Positions 1 through 9,269 of a stretch of 64,000 bases of DNA are shown here, one piece after another. The notes under the pieces are model-generated. The model was not told where the DNA came from and ran no database searches. It was given only the letters and a program-made list of their open reading frames with translations. This DNA comes from Rhizobium sp. BK251 (GTDB lineage Bacteria > Pseudomonadota > Alphaproteobacteria > Rhizobiales > Rhizobiaceae), in assembly GCF_004345245.1 (NCBI RefSeq), contig NZ_SLUQ01000001.1:434001-498000 (forward strand), read 5' to 3'. Within the stretch, counting starts at the first letter, position 1. The number at the start of each line of letters is the position of its first letter. Both the position numbers and the translations under genes were made by a program.

Positions 1-236
1 TCCGGGGCATCGGTGCGGGGGCCCTTGCGCTCTTCGCGGACATCGGCCGAACGGGCCGTCAGGCCATGGATGTCAAGCGTGAGGCGTCGCGGCGTCCAGT
101 ATTCGCGCGCTCCCTCATAGGAAAGACCGGCCTCGACCAGCGCATCGGTGACGAGTTTCTTCAGGTCGCCCGCAGCCTTGCGCTGCATGCGTGCTGGAAT
201 CTCTTCGGAGCGAAGTTCGAGAAGCAGGTTCGGCAT
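1..236 (-). CDS. glyS: Glycine--tRNA ligase beta subunit, N-terminal part (runs off the window edge)
   Basis: The reverse strand from 236 reads [20 protein letters not shown] and continues with [22 protein letters not shown] and [14 protein letters not shown], the conserved start of bacterial GlyS. This subunit pairs with GlyQ in the alpha2beta2 enzyme that charges tRNA-Gly. Only about 78 codons are present; the remainder lies before base 1. The ATG at 236-234 is the family start. It diverges from tex across 192 bp in which I see no other gene. Family assignment is by recognition of the N-terminal motif; the catalytic parts are outside the window. Confidence 0.93.
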   Translation of the reverse strand, partial: MPNLLLELRSEEIPARMQRKAAGDLKKLVTDALVEAGLSYEGAREYWTPRRLTLDIHGLTARSADVREERKGPRTDAP

Positions 237-428
237 GTTACTCTTCCTTGCGTCCTGAAGGCAGGACGGTCCAAAACGGTCGCCTCTGCTACCAAAGAAT
301 GCCGCTTCTGCACAACCGCAAAAAGGCGACATATCGCGCGCATCTTGCTGTGGAAAGCCGGGCCGGGCATTGCCTTGCCGCTTTTCGCCGTTATGGTCCC
401 GCAACTTTCGTGAAACGCAGGAATTCTC

Positions 429-2738
429 ATGGCCGCTGACCTCCGCTCGCTTGCCGCTGTCATCTCCTCCGAAATCAACGCCCGGCCCGATCAGGCAAAG
501 GCGGCGATCGAGCTTCTGGACGAGGGTGCGACGGTGCCCTTCATCGCGCGCTATCGCAAGGAAGTGACCGGCGGGCTGGATGATACGCAGCTGCGCAATC
601 TGGCGGAACGTCTCGTCTACCTGCGTGAGCTGGAAGCCCGCCGCGACACGATCGTCGAATCGATCACCGGCCAGGGCAAGATGACCGACGAGCTTATGGG
701 CAAGATCACTGGTGCAGCCACCAAGGCCGAGCTGGAAGATCTCTATCTGCCCTACAAGCCGAAGCGTCGCACCCGCGCCGAGATCGCCCGTGAGCGTGGC
801 CTGGGTCCGCTGGGCGAAGCGATCCTCGCGGAGCGAGCGAAGGAGCCGGCAGTGCTTGCGGAAGGTTTCCTCACGGCGGATGTGCCGGACGTGAAGGCGG
901 CGCTCGAAGGCGCGCGCGATATCATCGCCGAGGGCATTTCCGAAAATGCCGACCTGCTCGGCAAGCTGCGCGGCCATATGCGCAATGCCGCCCTCCTGAA
1001 GGCGAAGGTCGTGGACGGCAAGCAGGTGACCGGCGAGAAATTCTCCGACTATTTCGACCATTCCGAACGCTGGGCGACGGCGCCGAGCCACCGTGCACTC
1101 GCCATGCTGCGCGGCTGGAACGAGGAGGTGCTGACGCTCTCGATCGAGGCCGATGCCGAGATCGCCTCGCCAAACAAGCCGGCCGAGCGGATGATCGCGA
1201 GCGCATACGAGATCGGCGCGAGCCGCCCCGGCGACCGCTGGCTGATGGAGGTCGCAAGCTGGACCTGGCGAGTGAAACTCTCCATGTCGCTCTCGCTCGA
1301 CCTGATGCGCGAGATGCGCGAGCGGGCCGAGGAGGAGGCGATCCACGTCTTTGCACGCAACCTCAAGGATCTGCTGCTTGCGGCGCCGGCGGGGTCCCGC
1401 GCCACCATGGGTCTCGATCCGGGCATCCGCACCGGTGTCAAGGTCGCCGTAGTCGACGGCACCGGCAAGCTGGTTGCCACCTCCACCGTCTATCCCTTCC
1501 AGCCGCGAAACGACGTGCGCGGGGCCCAGGTCGAGCTTGCCTCGCTGATCCGCAAGCACAATGTCGAGCTGCTCTCGATCGGCAACGGTACCGGCAGTCG
1601 CGAGACGGAAAAGCTGGTGGCCGACATGCTGGCCGAGCTGCCGGGTGCCAAGCCGACCAAGGTGATCGTCTCGGAAGCCGGCGCCTCGGTCTATTCCGCC
1701 TCGGAGACCGCGGCACTGGAGTTCCCAAGCCTCGACGTGTCGCTGCGCGGCGCCGTTTCGATCGCGCGCCGCCTGCAGGACCCGCTGGCCGAGCTTGTGA
1801 AGATCGAGCCGAAGTCGATTGGCGTCGGCCAGTACCAGCACGACGTCGACCAGGGCAAGCTCTCACGCTCGCTCGATGCGGTGGTGGAAGACGCGGTGAA
1901 TGCCGTCGGCGTCGACCTCAATACTGCTTCCGCGCCGCTGCTTGCCCGCGTCTCAGGCCTCGGCCGCTCGATTGCCGATGCCATCGTGCTGCACCGCGAC
2001 CAGAACGGTCCCTTCGAAAGCCGAAAGGAACTGCTGAAGGTTTCCCGCCTCGGCCAGCGTACATTCGAACAGGCAGCGGGCTTCCTGCGCATCCCTGATG
2101 GCAAGGAGCCGCTTGATGCCTCGTCCGTCCACCCGGAAGCCTATGGAGTGGCCAAGAAGATCGTCGCCGCCTGCGGCCGCGACCTGCGCACGCTGATGGG
2201 CGACAGCGCCATGTTGAAGGGGCTCGATCCGCGGAAGTTCATCGACGAGAAGTTTGGGCTGCCGACGGTAAAGGACATCATCGCGGAGCTTGAAAAACCC
2301 GGCCGGGACCCGCGCCCGAGCTTCAAGACCGCGACCTTCGCGGAAGGGATCAACGAGATCTCGGACCTCAAGCCTGGCATGATGCTGGAGGGTACCGTCA
2401 CTAATGTCGCAGCCTTCGGCGCTTTCGTGGACATAGGCGTCCACCAGGACGGTTTGGTGCATGTCTCGCAGCTTGCCGACCGCTTCGTGAAGGACCCGCA
2501 TGAGGTCGTCAAGGCCGGCGACGTGGTGAAGGTGAGGGTGGTCGAGGTCGATGCGAGGCGCAAGCGAATCGCGCTTTCGATGCGCCGGGACGACGGCTCT
2601 GCCGGCGTGCCGACTGCACGTGAGTCGCGGCCGTCGGGGAGCGATCGCTCATCGGCAAAACCTCAGCAGGGGCGGCCGAAGGAGGAAACGCGGGGCAGTT
2701 TCGGGGCCGCGCTCGCCGATGCCATGAAACGAAAATAA
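429..2738 (+). CDS. tex: Tex family transcription accessory / S1 RNA-binding protein
   Basis: 769 residues, the normal Tex length. The Tex N-terminal helical region covers about residues 5-200. A YqgF/RNase H-like domain begins near 326 with [13 protein letters not shown] helix-hairpin-helix pair lies around 500-540 ([12 protein letters not shown]). A C-terminal S1 domain at about 645-720 contains [16 protein letters not shown] and ends in the typical RIALSMR. The tail after 725 is basic and disordered. Tex binds nucleic acid and RNA polymerase-associated complexes; its exact cellular role is poorly defined. The start ATG has AGGAATT a few bases upstream. The gene stands alone, divergent from glyS. 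Confidence 0.95.
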   Translation: MAADLRSLAAVISSEINARPDQAKAAIELLDEGATVPFIARYRKEVTGGLDDTQLRNLAERLVYLRELEARRDTIVESITGQGKMTDELMGKITGAATKAELEDLYLPYKPKRRTRAEIARERGLGPLGEAILAERAKEPAVLAEGFLTADVPDVKAALEGARDIIAEGISENADLLGKLRGHMRNAALLKAKVVDGKQVTGEKFSDYFDHSERWATAPSHRALAMLRGWNEEVLTLSIEADAEIASPNKPAERMIASAYEIGASRPGDRWLMEVASWTWRVKLSMSLSLDLMREMRERAEEEAIHVFARNLKDLLLAAPAGSRATMGLDPGIRTGVKVAVVDGTGKLVATSTVYPFQPRNDVRGAQVELASLIRKHNVELLSIGNGTGSRETEKLVADMLAELPGAKPTKVIVSEAGASVYSASETAALEFPSLDVSLRGAVSIARRLQDPLAELVKIEPKSIGVGQYQHDVDQGKLSRSLDAVVEDAVNAVGVDLNTASAPLLARVSGLGRSIADAIVLHRDQNGPFESRKELLKVSRLGQRTFEQAAGFLRIPDGKEPLDASSVHPEAYGVAKKIVAACGRDLRTLMGDSAMLKGLDPRKFIDEKFGLPTVKDIIAELEKPGRDPRPSFKTATFAEGINEISDLKPGMMLEGTVTNVAAFGAFVDIGVHQDGLVHVSQLADRFVKDPHEVVKAGDVVKVRVVEVDARRKRIALSMRRDDGSAGVPTARESRPSGSDRSSAKPQQGRPKEETRGSFGAALADAMKRK

Positions 2739-2882
2739 GGGCTTAGCGGCCGTCATTGCAAGAATGTCACACTTTGGCACCGTTCGTGCCGGAGTGCCAT
2801 TCCGCGTGCTTGTCTGTCCGCAAAAAGAGGCGTTTAGTGCTCGCATTGTTTTGTCGTCCCCCAAAAAACATGCGAGGCGTCA

Positions 2883-4142
2883 ATGGCGTCGGCCCTCTTA
2901 ACGATCGTCAAGAAAATTATCCGCAAAGGTTCATTGAAAATCACTCGCGCCTCAGGTGAGACGCACATACTCGGTGACGGCTCTGGCGATCTGGTCGCCG
3001 TCCGTCTTGCGGACCAGGAGGCCGAAGAGGCGATTGGTCGCGACCCGACGCTCAAGCTCGGCGAGATGTTCATGGAAGGCCGGTTCATCCTCGAGCAGGG
3101 CAACATCTATGACTTCCTCGCCCTGGTGAAGCAGAACACCACCAACGAGATCTTCGACTTCCGCATGGCGGCGCTGCTCATCGGCCGCATCGCGTGGCAG
3201 CAGCTGAAGAGCCGCTTCCCGGTCAACCGCAACAAGCACAATGTTGCGCATCACTACGATCTCTCGGCCAAGCTCTTCGATCTCTTCCTGGATCAGGACT
3301 GGCAATATTCCTGTGCCTATTTCGAGCCTGCGGGCATCACCCTGGATGAAGCGCAACTTGCGAAGAAGCGCCACATCGCTGCGAAGCTCCTGCTGGAGCC
3401 CGGTCAACGCATCCTCGAAATCGGCTCCGGATGGGGTGGCATGGGCATGTACCTGGCCGAAGCGACCGAGCGGTCGGATTTCACCGGGATCACGCTTTCC
3501 GAGGAACAACTCAAGGTCTCGCGCGACCGTGCGGCCAAGCGTGGCCTTGCCGATCGCGTCCGCTTCGAGCTCCAGGACTACCGGACGCTGACGGGCCGGA
3601 AGTTCGACCGCATCGTCTCGGTCGGCATGTTCGAGCATGTCGGCATCGGCAACTACCGCAACTTCTTCCGCAAGGTCAGTGACCTGCTCGAAGACAACGG
3701 CGTAATGGTGCTGCATTCGATCGGCCGGCCGAAGCCGAGCTTCGCCACCAACGCCTTCATCGAGAAATACATCTTCCCCGGCGGCTACATCCCCTCGGTC
3801 GGCGAGGTCACGCCAGCACTCGAAAAGGCCGGGCTGCTCGTCAAGGACGTCGAAATCCTTCCGATGCACTACGCGTATACGCTGCGCCACTGGCGCGAGC
3901 GCTTTGTCGCCCGCAAGGAGGAGGCGGTTGCGCTCTATGACGAGCGGTTCTTTCGCATGTGGGAATTCTATCTGGCCGGATCGGAGATAGGCTTCCGCTG
4001 GGATGAACTCTTCATCTTCCAGATCCAGCTCTCGAAGAACCAGTTCGCCGTTCCGGACAATCGCAGCTACATCGCTGCGGGCGAGGCCAGGCTGAAGGAA
4101 TTCGAGGCGACGCGCGCGCCTCTGGAGAAGGTAACCTTTTGA
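2883..4142 (+). CDS. cfa: Cyclopropane-fatty-acyl-phospholipid synthase family SAM methyltransferase
   Basis: 419 residues. Cfa enzymes add a methylene from S-adenosylmethionine across the cis double bond of membrane phospholipid acyl chains, on the cytoplasmic face of the membrane. The SAM-binding loop ILEIGSGWGGMGMYLAE is near residue 177. HYDLSAKLFDLFLDQDWQYSC near 120 and the C-terminal HWRERFVARKEE and GSEIGFRW blocks are characteristic of the family. The ATG follows GAGGCG. Rhizobia usually carry more than one cfa paralogue, so the enzyme's particular lipid substrate cannot be told from the sequence. A strong hairpin terminator follows at 4164. Confidence 0.92.
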   Translation: MASALLTIVKKIIRKGSLKITRASGETHILGDGSGDLVAVRLADQEAEEAIGRDPTLKLGEMFMEGRFILEQGNIYDFLALVKQNTTNEIFDFRMAALLIGRIAWQQLKSRFPVNRNKHNVAHHYDLSAKLFDLFLDQDWQYSCAYFEPAGITLDEAQLAKKRHIAAKLLLEPGQRILEIGSGWGGMGMYLAEATERSDFTGITLSEEQLKVSRDRAAKRGLADRVRFELQDYRTLTGRKFDRIVSVGMFEHVGIGNYRNFFRKVSDLLEDNGVMVLHSIGRPKPSFATNAFIEKYIFPGGYIPSVGEVTPALEKAGLLVKDVEILPMHYAYTLRHWRERFVARKEEAVALYDERFFRMWEFYLAGSEIGFRWDELFIFQIQLSKNQFAVPDNRSYIAAGEARLKEFEATRAPLEKVTF

Positions 4143-4163
4143 TTTGATAGGGCAGGCGGGATG

Positions 4164-4196
4164 ACGCGGCGCCGAAGCCGGCGCCGCGTTCTGTTT
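4164..4196 (+). terminator. Rho-independent terminator after cfa
   Basis: An 11-bp perfect stem (ACGCGGCGCCG / CGGCGCCGCGT) with an AAGC loop is followed by TCTGTTT, 21 bp after the cfa stop. The T tract is short but the stem is very GC-rich. Confidence 0.75.
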
Positions 4197-4315
4197 CCCG
4201 CGACCGCCAATCGATTCAGCAGCCGTAGTTAACAGTGCGGTAACGACATCCGGATAATTGCGCACTTAGTGCCGTCGGTCCGCGGCCTTTGTATTGCGTG
4301 TTCTGGAGTGCGGAT

Positions 4316-5125
4316 ATGTTTTGTCGATTGCTGGCGCCCCTGTTTGCGGGCGTTTTTCTTTTGTCTTCGGGAATGGCAAGAGCCCAGGATGGCTCGCCGT
4401 GGTGGTCCGGCGACTGGTATTTCAGCCTCGGTGCCGAGGCTTTCGTCGGGCCGAAGTTCAAGGGCGCCTCCCGCGGCGACCTGCAGTTCGCCCCTCTCGT
4501 TTCGGTCGGCAAGCAGGGAAGTTCCCCGCGTTTCTCCTCGCGCAACGACAGTCCGTCCGTTGCCCTGTTCGATAACGGTACCGTCCGCGCCGGTATTGCC
4601 GGGCGGTTCGTCCCGGAACAGGATGGAAATACCGCCTCGGAGCTCAAGGGCCTGAAGGCAGTGAAATGGGGTGCCGAAATCGGCGGCTTCGTGGAGGCCT
4701 ACCCGACCGATTGGCTGCGCGGCCGTGCCGAATTGCGCCAGGGTGTCCGCTCCCATTATGGGCTCGTCGCCGATCTCGCGGTCGACGCGTTTACCGATAT
4801 AGCCCCGAACCTGCAGCTCTCGGGCGGTCCCCGCGCGACCTTCGCCAGCAGGGACTATTTCGACACCTATTACGGCGTTACCACGGAGGAGGCCGCAGCT
4901 TCGGGCCTCTCCGCCTACAGTCCGGGCGGCGGTATCGAATCGGTCGGTGTCGGCGGGGCGCTTACCTGGCAAGCGATGGAAAATCTCACCGCGAGTTCCT
5001 TCATCGAGTACAAGCGTCTGGCCGGATCGGCGGCCGACAGCAGTCTCGTCACGGAGCGCGGTTCCCCGAATCAGCTCACGGTCGGCGTCTCGGCGAACTA
5101 CCGGTTCAATTTCTCGACGCGATGA
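4316..5125 (+). CDS. MipA/OmpV family outer-membrane protein
   Basis: 269 residues from the ATG at 4316, which has GGAGTG just upstream; an upstream in-frame ATG at 4289 would spoil the signal peptide. Residues 1 to about 22 form a Sec signal (LLAPLFAGVFLLSSGMARAQ). The mature part shows the MipA/OmpV pattern: WYFSLGAEAFVGPKF at the start, the DWLRGRAELRQGV block, and alternating beta-barrel strands ending in VSANYRFNFS with a near-terminal aromatic residue. Family members are small beta-barrels, some acting as scaffolds for murein enzymes. The exact function here is unknown. Its stop lies 59 bp before ubiA. Confidence 0.85.
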   Translation: MFCRLLAPLFAGVFLLSSGMARAQDGSPWWSGDWYFSLGAEAFVGPKFKGASRGDLQFAPLVSVGKQGSSPRFSSRNDSPSVALFDNGTVRAGIAGRFVPEQDGNTASELKGLKAVKWGAEIGGFVEAYPTDWLRGRAELRQGVRSHYGLVADLAVDAFTDIAPNLQLSGGPRATFASRDYFDTYYGVTTEEAAASGLSAYSPGGGIESVGVGGALTWQAMENLTASSFIEYKRLAGSAADSSLVTERGSPNQLTVGVSANYRFNFSTR

Positions 5126-5184
5126 TGCCCCTGGGCGTGCGGCGGGTTATTGACCGACGCACGCCGCCGCCGCTACATGGCGTC

Positions 5185-6147
5185 ATGTACAAAAGGGCGG
5201 AACATAATCACGGGCGCGTGGCCGACGCGCCCTCGGACAACTGGGTGTACCGGATATTAAGCCCGGCACTCTGGCCCTACGCGCAGCTTGCGCGCTGGGA
5301 CAGGCCGATCGGCTGGCAGCTGCTCATGTGGCCCTGCTTCTGGTCGGCGGGGCTTGCGGCAAACGTGGCCGCGCATGCGGGTGTCTTCTCCGGCCGCCAG
5401 TTCATCCTGCATCTTTTCCTGTTTTTCGTCGGTTCCGTTGCCATGCGCGGCGCCGGCTGCACCTACAACGATCTCGTCGACCACGAGATCGACATGGAGG
5501 TGGAGCGTACGCGCTCGCGGCCGCTGCCTTCCGGCAGGGTGAGCCGACGCCAGGCCAAGATATTCATGGTGCTGCAGGCGTTGGTCGGGTTGGTCGTGCT
5601 CCTGATGTTCAACTGGTTCACGGTCATCCTCGGCGTCCTGTCATTGGCAATCGTGGCGCTCTATCCCTTCGCCAAGCGTTTCACGGATTGGCCGCAGTTC
5701 TTCCTGGGACTTGCTTTCTCCTGGGGTGCGCTGATGGGCTGGGCCGCCGTCTTCGGAAGCCTTTCGGTCGCGGCATTGCTTCTCTATGCATCGGCGATTG
5801 TGTGGACGATCGGATACGACACGATCTATGCCCACCAGGACAAGGAGGACGACGAGCTCATCGGCGTTCGCTCCACCGCTCGTCTCTTCGGAGAGAGAAC
5901 GCGGCTCTGGCTCGTCGGCCTCTATGGCCTGACGCTCTTGCTGATGTTTGGCTCGTTCACGGTCGCCGGTGCCGGCGTTCTTGCTTTTGCGGGCCTCGCA
6001 ATCGCTGCGGTGATGTTTGCCTACCAGATCGCCCGGCTGGACATCAACGATCCCGCGCAGTGCCTCGCGCTCTTCAAGTCGAACGGCAAGGTCGGCGGTA
6101 TCATCTTCGCGGGCCTCTTCCTGTCGCTGATATTCCTGGTGCCGTAA
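5185..6147 (+). CDS. ubiA: 4-hydroxybenzoate polyprenyltransferase
   Basis: 320-residue membrane prenyltransferase of ubiquinone synthesis, which attaches the polyprenyl chain to 4-hydroxybenzoate. Both Mg-diphosphate motifs are present: NDLVDHEID at about 95-103 and YDTIYAHQDKEDD at about 210-222. Around eight hydrophobic segments are visible. I chose ATG 5185 because the N-terminus then matches other rhizobial UbiA proteins (VADAPSDNWVYRI, then WPYAQLARWDRPIGWQLL). An in-frame ATG at 5122 overlapping the mipA stop is possible. It sits in the same direction as the MipA-type gene and convergent to the DUF6101 gene. Confidence 0.94.
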   Translation: MYKRAEHNHGRVADAPSDNWVYRILSPALWPYAQLARWDRPIGWQLLMWPCFWSAGLAANVAAHAGVFSGRQFILHLFLFFVGSVAMRGAGCTYNDLVDHEIDMEVERTRSRPLPSGRVSRRQAKIFMVLQALVGLVVLLMFNWFTVILGVLSLAIVALYPFAKRFTDWPQFFLGLAFSWGALMGWAAVFGSLSVAALLLYASAIVWTIGYDTIYAHQDKEDDELIGVRSTARLFGERTRLWLVGLYGLTLLLMFGSFTVAGAGVLAFAGLAIAAVMFAYQIARLDINDPAQCLALFKSNGKVGGIIFAGLFLSLIFLVP

Positions 6148-6159
6148 CCCGCAAGGAAA

Positions 6160-6183
6160 ATCCGGCCCCTTGTGGGACCGGAT
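6160..6183. terminator. Candidate shared hairpin between ubiA and the DUF6101 gene
   Basis: ATCCGG and CCGGAT pair around a short CCC/GGG inner stem in the 64-bp convergent gap. There is no clear T run, so this is only a candidate bidirectional terminator. Confidence 0.35.
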
Positions 6184-6211
6184 CCTTGTCTTGAGCGAGG
6201 GTCCTGCGGGC

Positions 6212-6778
6212 CTATTTGCGGGCGATGATCTCGCGTCCGGCGATTTTCATGGCGACGCCGAGCTGGCCGGTTGTACGCCGCACCAGAAAACGCGGGCGGC
6301 GGTTTGCGAAGAAGGAGTGCCGGCGCCGCGGCTTCAGCTGCTGCGTCCGGATGTCGCCGAGATGCTCCTCGAGCGGCCGGGCAATGCCGTCGGCCTCGAC
6401 CATCAGCATGGGAATGCGGAAGGCTTCGGACCAGCTGCGCCAGTCGGCGGCGATATCACAAAGGTCATGCGCGACGAGAAGCGGAATGCAGAGTTCCGGA
6501 TCGTCGTGATGAAGTTCGAGCGTCACGGTGACTTCGCCGTCGCCGTGATCGATGGCGCGGGCCGCCACGCCTTTGAAGGCGCGCTTCGGCAAGGCGATGG
6601 AAAGCGGCAGGCCGCTCGACGGAAGCACCTTGCGCATTACGGCGCCCCGTTCGTCGATGGTGATTGTGACGTCGGAAGACGACCCCTTGGCTGCATAGCT
6701 GACCTGCTGCGGAAAGCGCTTTGGGTCCAGCCGAAGTGTCGTTCCTGCCCATGCGGGCTTCATGACGGTGTTGGTCAT
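6212..6778 (-). CDS. DUF6101 family protein
   Basis: 188 residues matching the alphaproteobacterial DUF6101 family as I recall it. It opens with WAGTTLRLDPKRFPQQVSY, then has a hydrophilic beta-rich domain (GEVTVTLELHHDDPELCIPL, then DLCDIAADWRSWSEAF), and ends in a basic segment (RRRHSFFANRRPRFLVRRT). No signal peptide or membrane segment is visible, so it is probably cytoplasmic. No function is established. The 5' leader, transcribed from about 6880, carries a fold resembling a glycine riboswitch (separate entry), the only clue to its regulation. Confidence 0.75.
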   Translation of the reverse strand: MTNTVMKPAWAGTTLRLDPKRFPQQVSYAAKGSSSDVTITIDERGAVMRKVLPSSGLPLSIALPKRAFKGVAARAIDHGDGEVTVTLELHHDDPELCIPLLVAHDLCDIAADWRSWSEAFRIPMLMVEADGIARPLEEHLGDIRTQQLKPRRRHSFFANRRPRFLVRRTTGQLGVAMKIAGREIIARK

Positions 6779-6785
6779 CGAGTTT

Positions 6786-6879
6786 CTACCCTTGTCTTAC
6801 CTGAGAGCCGTCGCCGGTCTTCTCCTTGGGACTTTCCGTCCTCTATGGCCCGACAATAGGCACCCGCTCTTCCGGACAG
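6786..6879 (-). promoter_or_regulatory. Glycine-riboswitch-like leader of the DUF6101 gene
   Basis: On the reverse strand the leader reads CUGUCCGGAAGAGC at the 5' end, CCCAAGGAGAAG in the middle, and CUCUCAGGUAAGACAAGGG near the 3' end, then the start codon six bases later. This parallels the glycine aptamer order GGGAGAG, CCGAAGGAGCAA, CUCUCAGGUAAAAGGAC. CUGUCC can pair with GGGUAG to close the element (with G-U pairs), and AGAGC with GCUCU. Several core positions differ from consensus, so it may be a diverged single aptamer, a decayed one, or chance. The rest of the 313-bp gap up to 7091 shows no gene. Confidence 0.4.
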
Positions 6880-7091
6880 CTTAAAAATCGCGGTTAAGAA
6901 AACTTTGCGTCCATGGATGGTTAGCAAAGGCCAACGCCGCAGGGTTTCCGAAGGGTGAAGAAAGCGGCGTCGAGTGGTCCTAAACGATACACGCATAAGG
7001 CGAAGGCCGGTAAGCCTCGAGTAAGCTTTCCGTGCGAAGCTTAGGCAACAGATTCTGTCCGCCAACAGCCGTGCTCAAGAGGGCGCCCTTC

Positions 7092-9257
7092 ATGATCTCG
7101 ACCTATCTCGGCTTCACATTGATCAACCGGGACATCAAGAGCAGTCTCGACAAGGTTGCCTCCCAAACGCAGGTCAAGCGGGAGAGCGACTACTACAATG
7201 CCCACATCGGCAAGGTAGAGACCGTCGATGATCTGATGGACGACTACCGCCTCTATAGCTATGCGGTGAAGGCTTACGGCCTCGATGACATGGGCTATGC
7301 CAAGGCCTTCATGAAGAAGGTTCTCGAGAGCGACCTCAGCGATCCGAACAGCTTTGCCAATCGCCTGAACGACCAGAGGTACAAGGACTTCGCAGCCGCC
7401 TTCAACTTCGGCTCCACGTCGAAGGATGTCCAGAGCGATGCGCAGGAAGACGAACTGATAGGCCTCTACAAGCAGTCCTTCACCAACGAGGAAGGCTCGG
7501 CCAAGACCGAGAGCGCCTATTTCCGGAAGGCCATCGCCAAGGTCACGAATGTCAACGAGCTGTTGAACGACGACCGGCTGCGCAACTACGCGCTGGACTC
7601 CCTCGGCATCGATGCGACCTACGTTTCCAAGAGCTTCCTGAAGCAGGTGCTGACAAGCGATGTCAACGACCCGGCGAGCTTCGTCAACACGAACGGCAAT
7701 GCGAAGTACAAGGCGCTCGCCGCACAGTTCAGCTTCAACGCCGACGGCACGGTTGCCAACGGCGCTGCCCAGACGGCCGCCCAGACCGACAAGATGGTCG
7801 AAACCTACAACATCACCGTTCCCTCCTTCACGACGAAGGTCGGGGCGCAATACAACAAGGCCTACTACGAGGCCAATATCCTCTCGGTCCGCTCGATCGA
7901 TGACCTCGTGAAGGATCCCCGGCTGTTCAGCTATGTTAAGGCCGCCTACAGCATCGATCCGGCGCTCAGCGCTGCGGGCTTCAAGGCCGTCATGGCAAGC
8001 GACATTTCTGACCCCAAGAGCTACGCCAACCAGCTCGGTTATGCCGCCGTGGTTCCCATGTTCAACTTTGCGGCCGATGGCACCGTTCCGGCCGGACAGG
8101 ACGTGCAGACGGCCGAGCAGGTCGCCAAGGTCTCCGCCAACTACACTGCCCGCTACGACGACAGCACGACCGATCTGATCGACGATGCGGTGAAGAATTT
8201 CAAGAAGCGGATGGACAGCGGCATCGTCAAGATCAAGGACCTGTTCGTGAGCAACAGGGACGACAAGGACGCCTTCAACAACAAGATGCCTGAACTCACC
8301 TCGATGGCGCTGCGGGCCTACGGGATCGACGAGAGCGAGGTGTCGAAGACCGAGCTGCGCAAGATCCTCACGAGCGACCCCTACGATCCGAAAAGCTACG
8401 TCAATTCGCTGAAGGATGACCGCTTCGTCAAGCTCGCCAAGGCCTTCAATTTCGACAGCAAGGGCAATGTCTCCGTGGCGCTGCAGGCGCTCTCCGCCAA
8501 TCAGATGTCCGCGCTTGCACTAGACTACAGCGACCGCAAGACCATGTCCCTCGAAGGCCCGGCCAAGGATGATGCCGTGAAGGCCGCGAAAAAGGATATC
8601 GCGAAATTCGAGGACTCGATCGGCACGGTCAAGTCGGTCTCCGACCTGCTTGGAAACAAGGACCTCGTCTCCTTCATGCTGGCAGCGAAGGGGCTCGACC
8701 CGAAAAAATACACGGCCGATGTGCTGAAGCAGGCTTTCGCCGCCGATCCGGATGATCCGAAGAGCATCCTGAACAAGCCGGAGAACGCAAAGCTCAGGGA
8801 CCTCGTCACCTCGTTCAATTTCGACGAGAAGGGTCAGCTTTCGAGGGACGGCGTCGGCGTTGCCCAGAATGCCAGCGAACTGCGAAAGACCGGCGAGCTC
8901 TATCTGCGGCAGACGCTGGAACTCGAGCAGGGCGAGAGCAATGAAGGGATCCGCCTTGCCCTCTATTTCGAGCGCAACGCCGATCGCATGACCTCGATTT
9001 ACGACCTGATGGGCGACAGGGCCATGTTCCAGGTCATCACCACGACATTCAACCTGCCGAGTTCGATTTCGGGCATGGATGTCGATCAGCAGGCGAAGAT
9101 GCTGAAGAAGATCGTCAACATCGAAGACCTGCACGATCCCAAGAAGCTGGACAAGATGCTGAAGCGCTTTGCCGCAATGTACGACGTGGCGAACAATACG
9201 GACACCACGTCCTCCGCTTCGACCGCGCTCAGCATCCTCATGGGCGGAGCGCGGTAG
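7092..9257 (+). CDS. Large protein of six tandem DUF1217 units
   Basis: 721 residues from ATG 7092 (MISTYLGFTLINRDIKSSLDKV). The body is six repeats of roughly 90-125 residues. Each runs: helix with a short acidic/aromatic entry, VxxVDDLMxDxRLxSYxLxAYGLD, a second helix, VLxSDxxDPxSFxN, then KxxxLAxxFNFxxxG. The FNF motif closes units 1, 3, 4 and 5 as FNFGS, FNFAADG, FNFDSKG and FNFDEKG; unit 2 ends FSFNADG and unit 6 is more diverged (AMYDVAN). DUF1217 proteins are alphaproteobacterial; smaller ones occur among flagellar genes. No signal peptide or membrane segment is visible. Function is unknown; no flagellar gene is nearby. The upstream in-frame ATG at 7032 is less likely. Confidence 0.85.
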   Translation: MISTYLGFTLINRDIKSSLDKVASQTQVKRESDYYNAHIGKVETVDDLMDDYRLYSYAVKAYGLDDMGYAKAFMKKVLESDLSDPNSFANRLNDQRYKDFAAAFNFGSTSKDVQSDAQEDELIGLYKQSFTNEEGSAKTESAYFRKAIAKVTNVNELLNDDRLRNYALDSLGIDATYVSKSFLKQVLTSDVNDPASFVNTNGNAKYKALAAQFSFNADGTVANGAAQTAAQTDKMVETYNITVPSFTTKVGAQYNKAYYEANILSVRSIDDLVKDPRLFSYVKAAYSIDPALSAAGFKAVMASDISDPKSYANQLGYAAVVPMFNFAADGTVPAGQDVQTAEQVAKVSANYTARYDDSTTDLIDDAVKNFKKRMDSGIVKIKDLFVSNRDDKDAFNNKMPELTSMALRAYGIDESEVSKTELRKILTSDPYDPKSYVNSLKDDRFVKLAKAFNFDSKGNVSVALQALSANQMSALALDYSDRKTMSLEGPAKDDAVKAAKKDIAKFEDSIGTVKSVSDLLGNKDLVSFMLAAKGLDPKKYTADVLKQAFAADPDDPKSILNKPENAKLRDLVTSFNFDEKGQLSRDGVGVAQNASELRKTGELYLRQTLELEQGESNEGIRLALYFERNADRMTSIYDLMGDRAMFQVITTTFNLPSSISGMDVDQQAKMLKKIVNIEDLHDPKKLDKMLKRFAAMYDVANNTDTTSSASTALSILMGGAR

Positions 9258-9269
9258 GCCGACAGCGCC

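Noticed and set aside
2952..4265. Open frame of 437 codons antisense to cfa
   Set aside because: High-GC shadow. The cfa frame shows clear family motifs on the other strand; the antisense translation matches no family.
4666..5184. Extended N-terminus of ubiA
   Set aside because: Frame runs through the MipA-type gene; the UbiA family starts at ATG 5185.
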